Assembly (NCBI GenBank): GCA_013214545.1 | Contig: JABSQB010000027.1 | Span: 1-42,359, forward strand | DNA length: 42,359 nucleotides | Source of the DNA: Henriciella sp. | Lineage (GTDB): Bacteria; Pseudomonadota; Alphaproteobacteria; Caulobacterales; Hyphomonadaceae | Direction: 5' to 3' | Shown: positions 1-7,158 of the stretch, piece by piece | Numbering within the stretch: position 1 is the stretch's first letter | How the letters are laid out: each line of letters starts with the position of its first letter | Made by a program: the position numbers and the translations under genes | The notes under the pieces: generated by a model | The model's input: the letters and a program-made list of their open reading frames with translations, nothing else | What the model was told of the DNA's origin: nothing | The model's database searches: none

Positions 1-206
1 ACCAATATGCCCCGCAATATGGCGGCTATTGCGCCTGGGCTGTGGCTCAAGGCAAGACCGCGAAAGGCGATGCCCGCCGCTGGGCGATCGTCGATGACAA
101 GCTCTATCTGAACTACAATAAAGGCATCCAGCGGAAGTGGGACAAGGATCGTTCCGGCTTCATCACCAGCGCCGACACGAATTGGCCAACCGTACTGCAA
201 GACTAA
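1..206 (+). CDS. YHS-domain protein, second copy, 3' part only (cut by window start)
   Basis: The last 68 codons of a YHS-domain gene end at a TAA at 204-206. The protein segment runs from QYAPQYGGYCAWAV to NWPTVLQD and is identical, residue for residue, to the C-terminus of the complete gene at 340-804 on the other strand. The two DNA copies differ at about 14 positions, all synonymous, including TAA here against TAG there. The gene therefore looks functional and selected, not a decaying fragment. The 5' part, start codon and promoter lie before the window. YHS domains are small metal-binding or redox-associated modules; the exact role here is unknown. Confidence 0.85.
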   Translation, partial: QYAPQYGGYCAWAVAQGKTAKGDARRWAIVDDKLYLNYNKGIQRKWDKDRSGFITSADTNWPTVLQD

Positions 207-246
207 GGCTTTCTCCCCTCTGTGAAGCCCTCCCTCATTGCAGTTG

Positions 247-304
247 GACGGTCGATAAACCCCGCATGGGAGGGGATCCATGCGGGGCTGATCAACCGAC
301 CGTC
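247..304. terminator. Nested hairpin between convergent YHS genes, possible bidirectional terminator
   Basis: The inner stem is a perfect 10 bp pair, ccccgcatgg (260-269) with ccatgcgggg (278-287), around an 8-base loop. An outer 8 bp pair is gacggtcg (247-254) with cgaccgtc (297-304). It sits between two convergent stop codons, where a bidirectional terminator is expected. There is no clean T-run after the stem on either strand, so intrinsic termination is uncertain. Confidence 0.55.
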
Positions 305-339
305 TACAAGAGAGGGGACTTAAAAGAGGGGAGAAAGCC

Positions 340-804
340 CTAGTCTTGCAGTACGGTTGGCCAATTGGTGTCAGCGCTGGTGATGAAACCGGACCGGTCT
401 TTGTCCCACTTTCGCTGGATGCCTTTATTGTAGTTCAGATAGAGCTTGTCATCGACAATGGCCCAGCGGCGGGCATCGCCCTTGGCTGTCTTGCCTTGAG
501 CCACAGCCCAGGCGCAGTAGCCGCCATATTGCGGGGCATATTGGTCAGGATTGCCAAGGAAGAGGTTCAGGTTTTCCTCACTGGCAAACCGGAATTCGGC
601 ACCATTATACGTGGTCGAATATTCGGCGCTGCCTTTGGTCGGTTCGCCAACGGTGAAGTAAGCGACCGTGTCATAACCCTGCAGCGCCAGGTTGGAACGC
701 TTCGCCGTATAGATCGGGTCTTTGTCTGCAAACGCGGCCGGTGCGGAAATCGCGATCGGGCCAGCAGCAATGACAGTCGCGGCAATAAGTGTGCGGAGTT
801 TCAT
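340..804 (-). CDS. Exported YHS-domain protein
   Basis: This 154-residue protein starts with a signal peptide (residues 1-26, cleavage after APAAFA), so the mature protein is probably periplasmic. The rest is a YHS-type domain (about residues 32-115: QGYDTVAYF, EFRFASEENLNLFLGNPDQYAPQYGGYC) with a short basic/aromatic tail. A single cysteine sits in YGGYC. Proteins of this family are often annotated only as YHS domain-containing; the domain is linked to metal binding. It is the last gene of a minus-strand set with the DoxX-like and CMD-like genes, 49 bp after the former, with AAGGAC as ribosome site. A near-identical second copy lies tail-to-tail at 1-206. Confidence 0.88.
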   Translation of the reverse strand: MKLRTLIAATVIAAGPIAISAPAAFADKDPIYTAKRSNLALQGYDTVAYFTVGEPTKGSAEYSTTYNGAEFRFASEENLNLFLGNPDQYAPQYGGYCAWAVAQGKTAKGDARRWAIVDDKLYLNYNKGIQRKWDKDRSGFITSADTNWPTVLQD

Positions 805-853
805 GGATTTCGTCCTTCTGAATGAGGAAGTTTCTGGGAGGATAGCGGCGCGT

Positions 854-1387
854 TTATGAACGCGCCGGGAACAAGGTGGCCTTGAGGCCGGCGAAGATGG
901 CGGCGAGTTCCTTGCGTCGAATAAGGATTAGGCCGAAAGACGTGAACCAGACCACAACGGCCATGAAGAACAGGCCGCCACCATCATTGTTCGGGTCGAT
1001 GCCGAGCGGGGTCCACAAGTGGAAGTTCACAGCACCGCTCATCACCGCGAAGGCGATCAGTGCGCCAACGGCTTGCAGGCGGCGGAAAGCCGGATGAATG
1101 CCGATCAACAGGAGCGCTGACGCAAATAGCTCAGCTGTGCCGATGACATATTGGCTGAACAGCCCGGTCTGTGCGAACAGACCGTCAGCGCCAAAGCTTG
1201 CGGCCCAGTCATTTAGCTTGCCGAAAATGGTCTGGGTCTCTGGGGCATTGGTGAATTTGAAGCGCAGGCTGTCGAGAAAGACCAGCGATGCGATGCCAGC
1301 CACAACATGTGGCGCATAGGTTTTGAGTTTTGAAACAAGCCCGGAATTGGCGGGCTGGGGTGTCAGTGTGTCGGTCATGGTTGTCAT
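854..1387 (-). CDS. DoxX-like inner-membrane protein
   Basis: This 177-residue protein has about four hydrophobic segments: near residues 27-43, 75-100, 105-125 and 135-158. The layout (a FxDSLRFKF segment after the first helix, then ELFASALLLIG and AFAVMSGAVNFHLW) fits the DoxX/DoxD-like family of small quinone- or thiol-linked membrane proteins. The start at 1387 is supported by a strong aaggaggga ribosome site; a second ATG three codons on is possible. It lies between the CMD-like and YHS genes on the same strand. The family is involved in redox chemistry at the membrane, but the substrate cannot be read from the sequence. Confidence 0.75.
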   Translation of the reverse strand: MTTMTDTLTPQPANSGLVSKLKTYAPHVVAGIASLVFLDSLRFKFTNAPETQTIFGKLNDWAASFGADGLFAQTGLFSQYVIGTAELFASALLLIGIHPAFRRLQAVGALIAFAVMSGAVNFHLWTPLGIDPNNDGGGLFFMAVVVWFTSFGLILIRRKELAAIFAGLKATLFPARS

Positions 1388-1518
1388 GGATCCCTCCTTG
1401 CTTGCCCTTGTACTTACGGGGCCTCGCCTTCACTTGCGAACCACGACTGTGTGAGCCCTGGTCACGTCGGTGTGAGCGATTTGTGAGGCCGTGGTGTTTG
1501 CGTTAACGCGCGGCATAG

Positions 1519-1550
1519 AAAAAGGGCCGCAGATCGCTCTGCAGCCCTTT
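1519..1550 (-). terminator. Intrinsic terminator after the CMD-like gene
   Basis: Read on the minus strand, the stem aaagggctgcag pairs with ctgcggcccttt (one G-T pair) around a 6-base loop and runs into TTTTTC. It lies 21 bp after the stop of the CMD-like gene. The downstream DoxX and YHS genes may therefore depend on read-through or on a promoter in 1388-1518. Confidence 0.75.
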
Positions 1551-1570
1551 GTTTACAGGCGTGGGTAGGG

Positions 1571-2146
1571 TTAAGCAGGAACCGCTTCACGCTTGGTTTT
1601 TGGCGTCCAGGCGTGTTTCTGGAAGGCTTCGTTCACAGGGGTTTCTGCGACATGGTTGGTATAGTTCGAGATCACTTTCAGCGCGACGCCGAGAACCACT
1701 GCCAAAACCGCAGCGCGGTCATATCCAGCCGCGAGGAAAGCATCGACATCCGTGTCGGACACAAAACCGCGATCGATCACCATCTTCTTGGTAAAGACGC
1801 GCAGGGCTTCCAGCTTCGGGTCCGCGATCGGACGATCTTCACGCACAGCGTCGATCACGCTGAGGTCAAGGCCAGCGCCTTCAGAAATCGTGGTGTGTGC
1901 GGCGACACAGAAGTGACATTCATTCTCGACGCTCGCAGTGATCGTGACGATTTGCTGCTCCAGCGGAGAGAGGCCTGATTTGCCGAGCTGGTCGGCAAGC
2001 TGGGTATAGGCGTTGAGAACCGTTGGGTTCTCAGCAAACACAGCATAGAGGCTAGGCACGAAGCCCATTTTCTTCTCAACGCCGGCAATAAAATCGCGGG
2101 CGCCAGCCGGGGCGGTGGTCGAGTCGTGTAGGGTAAAGTTGGCCAT
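1571..2146 (-). CDS. Carboxymuconolactone decarboxylase / AhpD-like protein
   Basis: This 191-residue protein carries the AhpD-type motif CHFCVAAH, with Cys77, Cys80 and His84 (CxxCxxxH), in an all-helical CMD fold. In AhpD this Cys pair is the peroxidatic or thiol-relay site that reduces AhpC, so a peroxide or thiol-disulfide role is likely. Related proteins are often only loosely annotated as alkylhydroperoxidase-like. There is no signal peptide, so it is cytoplasmic. It is the first gene of the minus-strand redox set and is divergent from a LysR regulator 135 bp away, its probable controller. Confidence 0.88.
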   Translation of the reverse strand: MANFTLHDSTTAPAGARDFIAGVEKKMGFVPSLYAVFAENPTVLNAYTQLADQLGKSGLSPLEQQIVTITASVENECHFCVAAHTTISEGAGLDLSVIDAVREDRPIADPKLEALRVFTKKMVIDRGFVSDTDVDAFLAAGYDRAAVLAVVLGVALKVISNYTNHVAETPVNEAFQKHAWTPKTKREAVPA

Positions 2147-2253
2147 GATTGGCTCCTTGGTTTGAGAGGATCGGCAGGCATTTGTCGCCGTCGATGATCG
2201 CTAAATGGACCACCCTCCCCTTTTCCAGAACCGGGAGAGGTTCCATATACCCC

Positions 2254-2268
2254 ATGCATTTTTCGCAT
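2254..2268. promoter_or_regulatory. Candidate LysR box, dyad atgc-N7-gcat
   Basis: The 15 bp element reads atgc attttt c gcat and fits the T-N11-A pattern of LysR operators. It lies 13 bp before the LysR start and inside the divergent promoter shared with the CMD-like gene. That position suits autoregulation plus control of the redox set. The match is by eye. Confidence 0.55.
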
Positions 2269-2281
2269 AGGAGCGCTCGGT

Positions 2282-3187
2282 ATGGACCGTATTGATGCAA
2301 TGAGACTGTTTTTACGGGTGGCCGATGCAGGCAGCTTTTCACGTGCCGCTGCCGATCTTTCCATCGGCCAGCCGACCGTTTCGCGGCGGATTCAGGATCT
2401 CGAGCATCAGCTGGGCGCCGAACTGTTTCATCGCACCACCCGGGCGCTGTCCCTGACCGAAGCCGGTCAGCGCTTCTATGGCCGAGCCCAGGACATTCTG
2501 GCCGAGTTTGATGAAGCCGAAGCTGAAGCTCGCGGCCTCGATCAGGAACCGGTCGGCATGTTGAGGGTCAGCGCCCCGCACTCGTTTTCAAAGCTGGTGA
2601 TTACGCCGGCAATCGCGGGTTTTCTGGATAAGTATCCGCACGTGCGCATGGATCTGATGACCGATGACACCTATACCGATCTGGTCACTGAAGGCGTTGA
2701 TGTCGCCTTCCGCCTGGGCGAACTCACCGACAGCGCCTTGATGGCGAAACGCCTGCTGGTTGCTTATCGCGGAATCTGGGCGGCACCGTCTTATATTGAG
2801 CGCCATGGCGCGCCGGAATGCCCGGAAAGCCTGAAAGACCATCAGGGCCTGGTGTTTCGTCAGTCGCTACAAGGTCAGCAATGGACTTTGAAAAACTCTG
2901 AAACCGGCGAAGAGCACCGGATCATGATGGATGGCCGATTCCGCGGCTCCTCAGGCGATACGCTACTGCAAGGCGCAGTCGATGGACTGGGGATCTTTAT
3001 CGGCCCGGATTGGCTGGTTTGCCCGCACGTGAAGTCTGGCGAGCTGGTGCGCGTGATGCCTGAATGGCGCGGCGCGGACCTCCCACTGTCAGTGGTCTGG
3101 ACCGGCGGCAAGCTTCGGGGCAAAGCGCGCCTGTTCGTCGAGCATATGCAAGAAGCGCTCAGCCAGCTGGAGAATGTCGGGCGCTAG
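2282..3187 (+). CDS. LysR-family transcriptional regulator
   Basis: This 301-residue protein has a typical LysR layout. An N-terminal winged helix-turn-helix covers about residues 1-60 (MDRIDAMRLFLRVADAGSFSRAAADLS, then TVSRRIQDLEHQLG and LFHRTTRALSLTEAG). The effector-binding domain follows from about residue 88 (VGMLRVSAPHSF to the C-terminus). This subtype resembles the large CrgA/DsdC-like group that often controls a divergently transcribed oxidoreductase or redox gene. It is divergent from the CMD-like gene with a dyad operator candidate in between. The effector cannot be predicted. Confidence 0.93.
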   Translation: MDRIDAMRLFLRVADAGSFSRAAADLSIGQPTVSRRIQDLEHQLGAELFHRTTRALSLTEAGQRFYGRAQDILAEFDEAEAEARGLDQEPVGMLRVSAPHSFSKLVITPAIAGFLDKYPHVRMDLMTDDTYTDLVTEGVDVAFRLGELTDSALMAKRLLVAYRGIWAAPSYIERHGAPECPESLKDHQGLVFRQSLQGQQWTLKNSETGEEHRIMMDGRFRGSSGDTLLQGAVDGLGIFIGPDWLVCPHVKSGELVRVMPEWRGADLPLSVVWTGGKLRGKARLFVEHMQEALSQLENVGR

Positions 3188-3222
3188 ATGGCGCATCCGA
3201 GCTTTGCGCGCTGATAAGAAAA

Positions 3223-3252
3223 GCCGGGCCCTGTATTCAAACCAGGCCCGGC
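3223..3252. terminator. Convergent terminator between LysR and DUF885 genes
   Basis: The 8 bp stem gccgggcc/ggcccggc (3223-3230 with 3245-3252) encloses a 14-base loop. On the minus strand it is followed by TTTTCTTA, so it is best suited to end the DUF885 transcript; on the plus strand the tail is only TTCAATT. It may serve both. Confidence 0.7.
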
Positions 3253-3271
3253 CTTCAATTGAAGAGCTAGA

Positions 3272-5164
3272 TTAGCCGGCTTGGACGCTGGCAATCCACT
3301 CATCGACACGGCGCTCCAGGATGGCGAGCGGCATCGCACCACCGCCCAGGATCGTATCGTGGAAGGCGCGAATATCGAAATCCTCGCCGAGTTGATCTTC
3401 AGCTTTGCGACGCAGATCCTGGATCCTGATCATGCCGATCTTGTAGCTCGTCGCTTGACCAGGCAGAACGATATAGCGGCGAACTTCCGAGCGGGCTTGA
3501 CCCTCGGGAGCTGCGGTATTGGCAAGGAAGTAATCGATCGCTTCCTGCTCCGTCCAGCCTTTGGCATGCAGGCCGGTATCAACGACCAATCGGACCGCGC
3601 GCCACATCTCGGATCCAAGGCGACCAAAATCAGAAAGCGGATCCTGGAACGTGCCTGGCATCTCTTTGGAGAGCAGCTCTGAATAGAGCGCCCAGCCCTC
3701 GACATAGGCCGTAAATCCGGCCTGCGTACGGAAGGTCGGAACGCCTTCCAGTTCTTGCTGAATGGCGATCTGCATGTGGTGGCCTGGCAGACCCTCATGA
3801 TAGGCGATCACTTCCAGCTCACGCTTCGGCATCTGCTTCATGTCCAGCAAGTGGGCGTAGTAAACGCCCGGACGCGAGCCATCAGGGGTCGGCGGGAAAT
3901 AGTGCTGCGCCGCGCCAGCCTGTTCGCGGAAAGACTCAACCCGTTTCACCACCATGTCAGCTTTTGGCAGGATACCGAAATAGTCCGGCAAGACGGCTTT
4001 GATGCTGTCAATCGCAGCGGTTGCATCATCGATATAGCCCTGCCGCCCTTCATCTGTGTTTGGATAATAGAGGCGCTCATCATCCTTGGTGTCGCGCAGG
4101 AACGCGAAGAACTCTTGCAGCGTTCCATCAAACCCGAACTCTGCCTTGATGGTTTCCATTTCACCGCGAAGACGGGCGACCTCAGAGAGACCAATTTCAT
4201 GGATCTCATCCGCGGTCAGGTTCGTCGTCGTCTGATTGGCGAGGCGTTCATTGTAGTAAGCCATGCCGTTCGGCAGCGCGCTCACGCCTTGCGCTTGCTC
4301 TGTTGCGTTGACGCGGTCCTCTTCCTGCCAGGCGATCAGGCGCTCGTAGGCAGGCTGCCACTCTTCGACGAGGGCCGTGCGGATGTCCGCCGTCAGCTGA
4401 TCAGCTTTGGCTTGGTCAATCTCGCCCTGTTCCAGCAGGTTGGCAATCTTCGCCTGCGCGTCTGCCCAGATCGAGCTGTCCTCACCGCTATCGTCAAATG
4501 GCGCGCCAGTGATGATCTTCTGGGCCTCATCGATCACGGCTTCAAACGCGAAGTAAGGTGGGCGAACGCCCTCCTCAGCGATACGCTTCGACGAGACAAC
4601 CAGCTGGTCGAGCGCTCGGGCGCTGCCAGAGACACGCTCCAGGTAATGGTCCATGTCTTCACCGTCGACGACCTTGTGAAAGGCGATCAGGAGCTGCGGG
4701 AAGAAAGAGTGGATGGATTGCATCTGCTCAAACACGTACGTGTTGTAGCGAAACTCGTACGACGCTTCGGTCCGCTCAGCCTGATAGACCCAGAGGTCAT
4801 AGGAAATCTTCGCGTCCGGTGTCAGCTTGTTGTAATCAAAGTTCGCTTGCAGCTCAGCCAGATTGGCGCGTGAGCGTTCCAGCTGAGCATCCAGCGCAGC
4901 TTCTGAGAAATCGTCGATCTCGTTCTGACGCTCATCGCGCCCGAGAAAAGTCAGCTGAATCGGACTCTCAAGCAGTTCGGCTTCGAACTTGTCTTCAAAC
5001 CAGGTGTTCAGACGCTCGGTCTCGGCGGCGATATCTTCCGCGGTCGGCTCGGCAGCGGCTTCAACAGGCGGCGTCTCGGCCTCCAAATTCGAAGGCGTGT
5101 TGGTGGACTGACCGCATGCGGTCAGGGCGAAAATAGTCGCAAGTGCAGTGAATGTTGCTCGCAT
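3272..5164 (-). CDS. DUF885 lipoprotein, probable zinc metallopeptidase
   Basis: This 630-residue DUF885 protein has a lipoprotein signal: hydrophobic residues 5-16 and lipobox LTAC with Cys17. It should be anchored at the inner face of the outer membrane or on the inner membrane. The motif HEGLPGHH lies at residues 456-463, with His456, Glu457 and His462 as the expected zinc-site and catalytic residues. A Glu further on, in FTAYVEGWALYSE, is the likely third ligand. The domain spans about residues 50-625, the usual family length. DUF885 proteins are predicted peptidases of mostly unknown substrate. It stands alone, divergent from a small lipoprotein gene; gggagg lies before the start. Confidence 0.9.
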   Translation of the reverse strand: MRATFTALATIFALTACGQSTNTPSNLEAETPPVEAAAEPTAEDIAAETERLNTWFEDKFEAELLESPIQLTFLGRDERQNEIDDFSEAALDAQLERSRANLAELQANFDYNKLTPDAKISYDLWVYQAERTEASYEFRYNTYVFEQMQSIHSFFPQLLIAFHKVVDGEDMDHYLERVSGSARALDQLVVSSKRIAEEGVRPPYFAFEAVIDEAQKIITGAPFDDSGEDSSIWADAQAKIANLLEQGEIDQAKADQLTADIRTALVEEWQPAYERLIAWQEEDRVNATEQAQGVSALPNGMAYYNERLANQTTTNLTADEIHEIGLSEVARLRGEMETIKAEFGFDGTLQEFFAFLRDTKDDERLYYPNTDEGRQGYIDDATAAIDSIKAVLPDYFGILPKADMVVKRVESFREQAGAAQHYFPPTPDGSRPGVYYAHLLDMKQMPKRELEVIAYHEGLPGHHMQIAIQQELEGVPTFRTQAGFTAYVEGWALYSELLSKEMPGTFQDPLSDFGRLGSEMWRAVRLVVDTGLHAKGWTEQEAIDYFLANTAAPEGQARSEVRRYIVLPGQATSYKIGMIRIQDLRRKAEDQLGEDFDIRAFHDTILGGGAMPLAILERRVDEWIASVQAG

Positions 5165-5334
5165 AAGTAAAGGCCTCCCAATGCCTCGTTTTATCGATAT
5201 TCGGCAAAAAGCAGGTTTTTATAGCGGCGACAAGAGCGCAGGTGACGAAGGTGGCTTGCTATTTTGTTCACTTTGTCAGCGCGCCGCAAACGCTAACTTC
5301 CAGCCAACCCTGAGGATTCTATTTTGGAGCAACT

Positions 5335-5679
5335 ATGCGCAATCGCACGTTCTTCGCCCCTGCCCTCGCCCTGCTCCTGTCCGGCTGTGTCGTGACATCC
5401 ACGGCCGGGCTGCTCTTCAACGGTGCGAAGCTCGCCGGAAAGACGGTCTATTATACGGGCAAAGGCGTCTATCAGGTCGGCAAACTCACGGTACGCACGG
5501 GCGACGGCGTTCTCGACGGAACAGAGCGGATGCTGCGCCTGACCATCCTAACGGCCGATGCCACAGGCGCCGTGGTGCGGACCACGCGCGAAATCCATTC
5601 GACCGCTCTTGAGGCAGAACTTGCCGCGCTTGAGCGCACAGAAGGCGTGATCGAAGTTATTGTCGAACCGCTGGACTAA
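5335..5679 (+). CDS. Small lipoprotein of unknown function
   Basis: This 114-residue protein has a short basic N-terminus, a hydrophobic core and the lipobox LLSGC (Cys18). The mature part is rich in Gly, Thr and Val with no motif I recognise (KTVYYTGKGVYQVGKLTVRTGDGVLDGTER). A GGAG ribosome site precedes ATG. It is followed 65 bp later by the ssrA gene, with which it shares orientation; no functional link is evident. Confidence 0.8.
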   Translation: MRNRTFFAPALALLLSGCVVTSTAGLLFNGAKLAGKTVYYTGKGVYQVGKLTVRTGDGVLDGTERMLRLTILTADATGAVVRTTREIHSTALEAELAALERTEGVIEVIVEPLD

Positions 5680-5744
5680 GCACTTTTATCTTAATCAATC
5701 CGGGATTATATTGGTCGTGTTCCTTGTGAACTATGGTGATAAAT

Positions 5745-6080
5745 GCGCGTGTAATAAGCGGTTCGGACCCGGGGGCGGTACCCGGCGCCTCCACCAAACG
5801 ATCTCTTCCTTCAGCAGAGATCATTTGGGGGCGAAATAGGATCGACGGACGTGTAAAAGCGAGGCTTTCACCCGCTTGAGCTGCGTTAGAAGCTCAATCA
5901 ACAATAGTTGCTAATGACAACTTTGCTGAAGGTGAACTGCTCGCTGCGTAACGCAGTGCGTGGAAAACCGCTTTAACTCCTAGGGCATCAGCGCCTTAGG
6001 CGGGGCCCGGAGGCGCCTGGCAACAGAAGCCTCCACTTTAGTTTCGTAGAGTAGCCGGCCCTGTAGCGCTTATTACAGGC
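5745..6080 (+). ncRNA. ssrA: Permuted two-piece tmRNA gene
   Basis: The acceptor piece comes first. It contains a T-arm-like ccggg-N7-cccgg and the encoded 3' end cgcctcc-A-CCA (5786-5796). A 30-base spacer follows, with the hairpin gatctct/agagatc (5800-5806, 5816-5822). The coding piece starts at 5827 with gggggcg, which pairs with 5786-5792 to make a 7 bp acceptor stem (one G-U). A perfect 11 bp stem, tgtaataagcg (5750-5760) with cgcttattaca (6067-6077), closes the two pieces (P2). This order is the split tmRNA typical of Alphaproteobacteria. The RNA rescues stalled ribosomes and tags the nascent chain. The exact processed ends are estimates; the spacer is presumably removed. Confidence 0.93.
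5910..5951 (+). other. tmRNA proteolysis-tag reading frame
   Basis: After the conserved-looking atagtt, a frame begins at GCT (5910) and encodes ANDNFAEGELLAA, ending at TAA (5949-5951). With the tRNA-borne Ala the full tag would be 14 residues. The tag keeps the AANDNFAE start of the Caulobacter tag and the LAA end that ClpXP recognises. The stop codon sits in the loop of ctgcg-taa-cgcag, as expected for the helix following the tag. Confidence 0.92.
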
Positions 6081-6205
6081 CGGGCATCAAACCAGATTGA
6101 GACACCCGGGTGGGGAAGTCACAAATTTACGCTCGCCTGACGAATGAACGGCGTTGCGGGAAGAGATTCGAGGCGCTATCCAGTGCGCCAGCGTAGGAGA
6201 GCTCG

Positions 6206-6691
6206 ATGACGGACTATATTGGCTACGAGGCCCTGACTCAGGCTGCGATGCGAGGCGTCGTTCGTGAAGCATTGCGCCAGGCAGAGAAAGGCTCAGCCCC
6301 TCCTGGAGACCACCATTTTTACATCACGTTCCGCACCAAAGCCCCGGGCGTGAAGATCCCTGACCACCTGGTTGAACAGTTTCCCGAAGAAATGACGATC
6401 GTAGTTCAGCACCAGTATTGGGACCTTGAAGTCCATGATGGGCATTTTGAGATCGTCCTGAAGTTTAACCGTGTGCCGCAGCATCTCTCCATCCCTTATG
6501 TTGCACTGACGCGGTTTGTAGACCCTGCCGTGAACTTTGGCGTGAGCTTTGAGAAACCGGCATCTGGCGAGGATGCGACCGTCGTCGCTCCGGCGCTGGA
6601 GTCTGACAAAGCGGAAAGCGAAAGTCAGGATGCGCCAGAAGCGGGCAGCGACGATACCGTCGTCAATCTTGACGCGTTCCGCCGAAAATAA
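6206..6691 (+). CDS. sspB: SspB-like ClpXP adaptor (alphaproteobacterial type)
   Basis: This 161-residue protein matches the alphaproteobacterial SspB family (formerly DUF1321). An N-terminal substrate-binding domain of about 115 residues (GYEALTQAAMRGVVREALRQ, HFYITFRTKAPGVKIPDHL, PEEMTIVVQHQYWDLEV, FEIVLKFNRVPQHLSIPY) is followed by an acidic, disordered linker and a short C-terminal end (VVNLDAFRRK). That end fits a ClpX-docking tail. SspB carries ssrA-tagged proteins to ClpXP. The gene starts about 130 bp after the ssrA gene, so the tag maker and the tag reader are neighbours. AGGAG precedes the start, and the thioesterase gene follows after 2 bp. Confidence 0.92.
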   Translation: MTDYIGYEALTQAAMRGVVREALRQAEKGSAPPGDHHFYITFRTKAPGVKIPDHLVEQFPEEMTIVVQHQYWDLEVHDGHFEIVLKFNRVPQHLSIPYVALTRFVDPAVNFGVSFEKPASGEDATVVAPALESDKAESESQDAPEAGSDDTVVNLDAFRRK

Positions 6692-6693
6692 GC

Positions 6694-7158
6694 ATGAGCA
6701 AGTCTGACGAGGGTGAAAAACCGCGCGTCTCGGATGCCGAGATGCTGGCCCGGTTTCAAAACAGCAAGAAGCGGCCACCTTGCTCCGACACACTGGGCAT
6801 GCGGCTGGCTGAGGTCGAGCAGGATGCCAAGCGTATCCGTATGGATTTTGACGTCTCGCCAAGTTTCGCCAATCCAACCGGCGCGGTGCAAGGCGGCTTC
6901 ATTGCGGCAATGATGGATGAAGCGATGAGCACCTGTGTGATCATCGCCTCCAACGTCACCATGACGGCACCGACCCTGGAGATGAAAACCTCGTATTTGC
7001 GACGCCTTATGCCCGGTCCGGCGCAGGTCAAGGCGCGAATTCTGCGCATGGGCCGCTCCGCAGCCTTTATGGAGGCGGAGTGTTTCGATGCCGATGGCAA
7101 GCTCGTCGCGAAAGCGACGGCAACCGCCATTCCGATGCGATTTAAACGCCTCGACTAA
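6694..7158 (+). CDS. PaaI-family hotdog thioesterase
   Basis: This 154-residue protein has a single hotdog domain (about residues 30-150). Its PaaI-type catalytic stretch is GAVQGGFIAAMMDEAM, in which the Asp of MMDEAM is the likely general base region. Members hydrolyse acyl-CoA thioesters such as aromatic or medium-chain acyl-CoA and act as cytoplasmic tetramers. The gene begins 2 bp after sspB, so the two are probably co-transcribed, with no obvious pathway link. Its TAA overlaps the stop of the convergent MAPEG gene. Confidence 0.87.
   Translation: MSKSDEGEKPRVSDAEMLARFQNSKKRPPCSDTLGMRLAEVEQDAKRIRMDFDVSPSFANPTGAVQGGFIAAMMDEAMSTCVIIASNVTMTAPTLEMKTSYLRRLMPGPAQVKARILRMGRSAAFMEAECFDADGKLVAKATATAIPMRFKRLD

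Larger units (their letters stand above)
1..545. repeat. Large imperfect palindrome: tail-to-tail duplicated YHS genes around a hairpin
   Basis: Positions 1-206 are matched by the reverse complement of 340-545. The match continues, with lower identity, through both 3' flanks (ggctttctcccctct at 207-221 and its complement at 325-339) and into an inner pair of arms (247-254 with 297-304). It ends on the stem at 260-287. All nested arms share nearly the same centre, about 273-275. This is what an inverted duplication that folded back on a terminator hairpin would leave. About 14 silent differences between the coding arms argue against an assembly mirror artefact. The left edge may extend beyond the window. 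Confidence 0.85.

Noticed and set aside
137-343. Plus-strand 68-residue ORF inside the YHS palindrome
   Set aside because: It runs out of frame through the partial YHS gene and the hairpin; composition and context are those of a shadow.
1-545. Assembly artefact as the cause of the mirror-image repeat
   Set aside because: About 14 silent differences and a changed stop codon between arms are not expected from a duplicated read; kept as a point to check with long reads.
3755-4873. 372-residue antisense ORF within the DUF885 gene
   Set aside because: The minus-strand DUF885 frame has a lipobox and HEGLPGHH motif; the antisense frame has no domain, signal or ribosome site.
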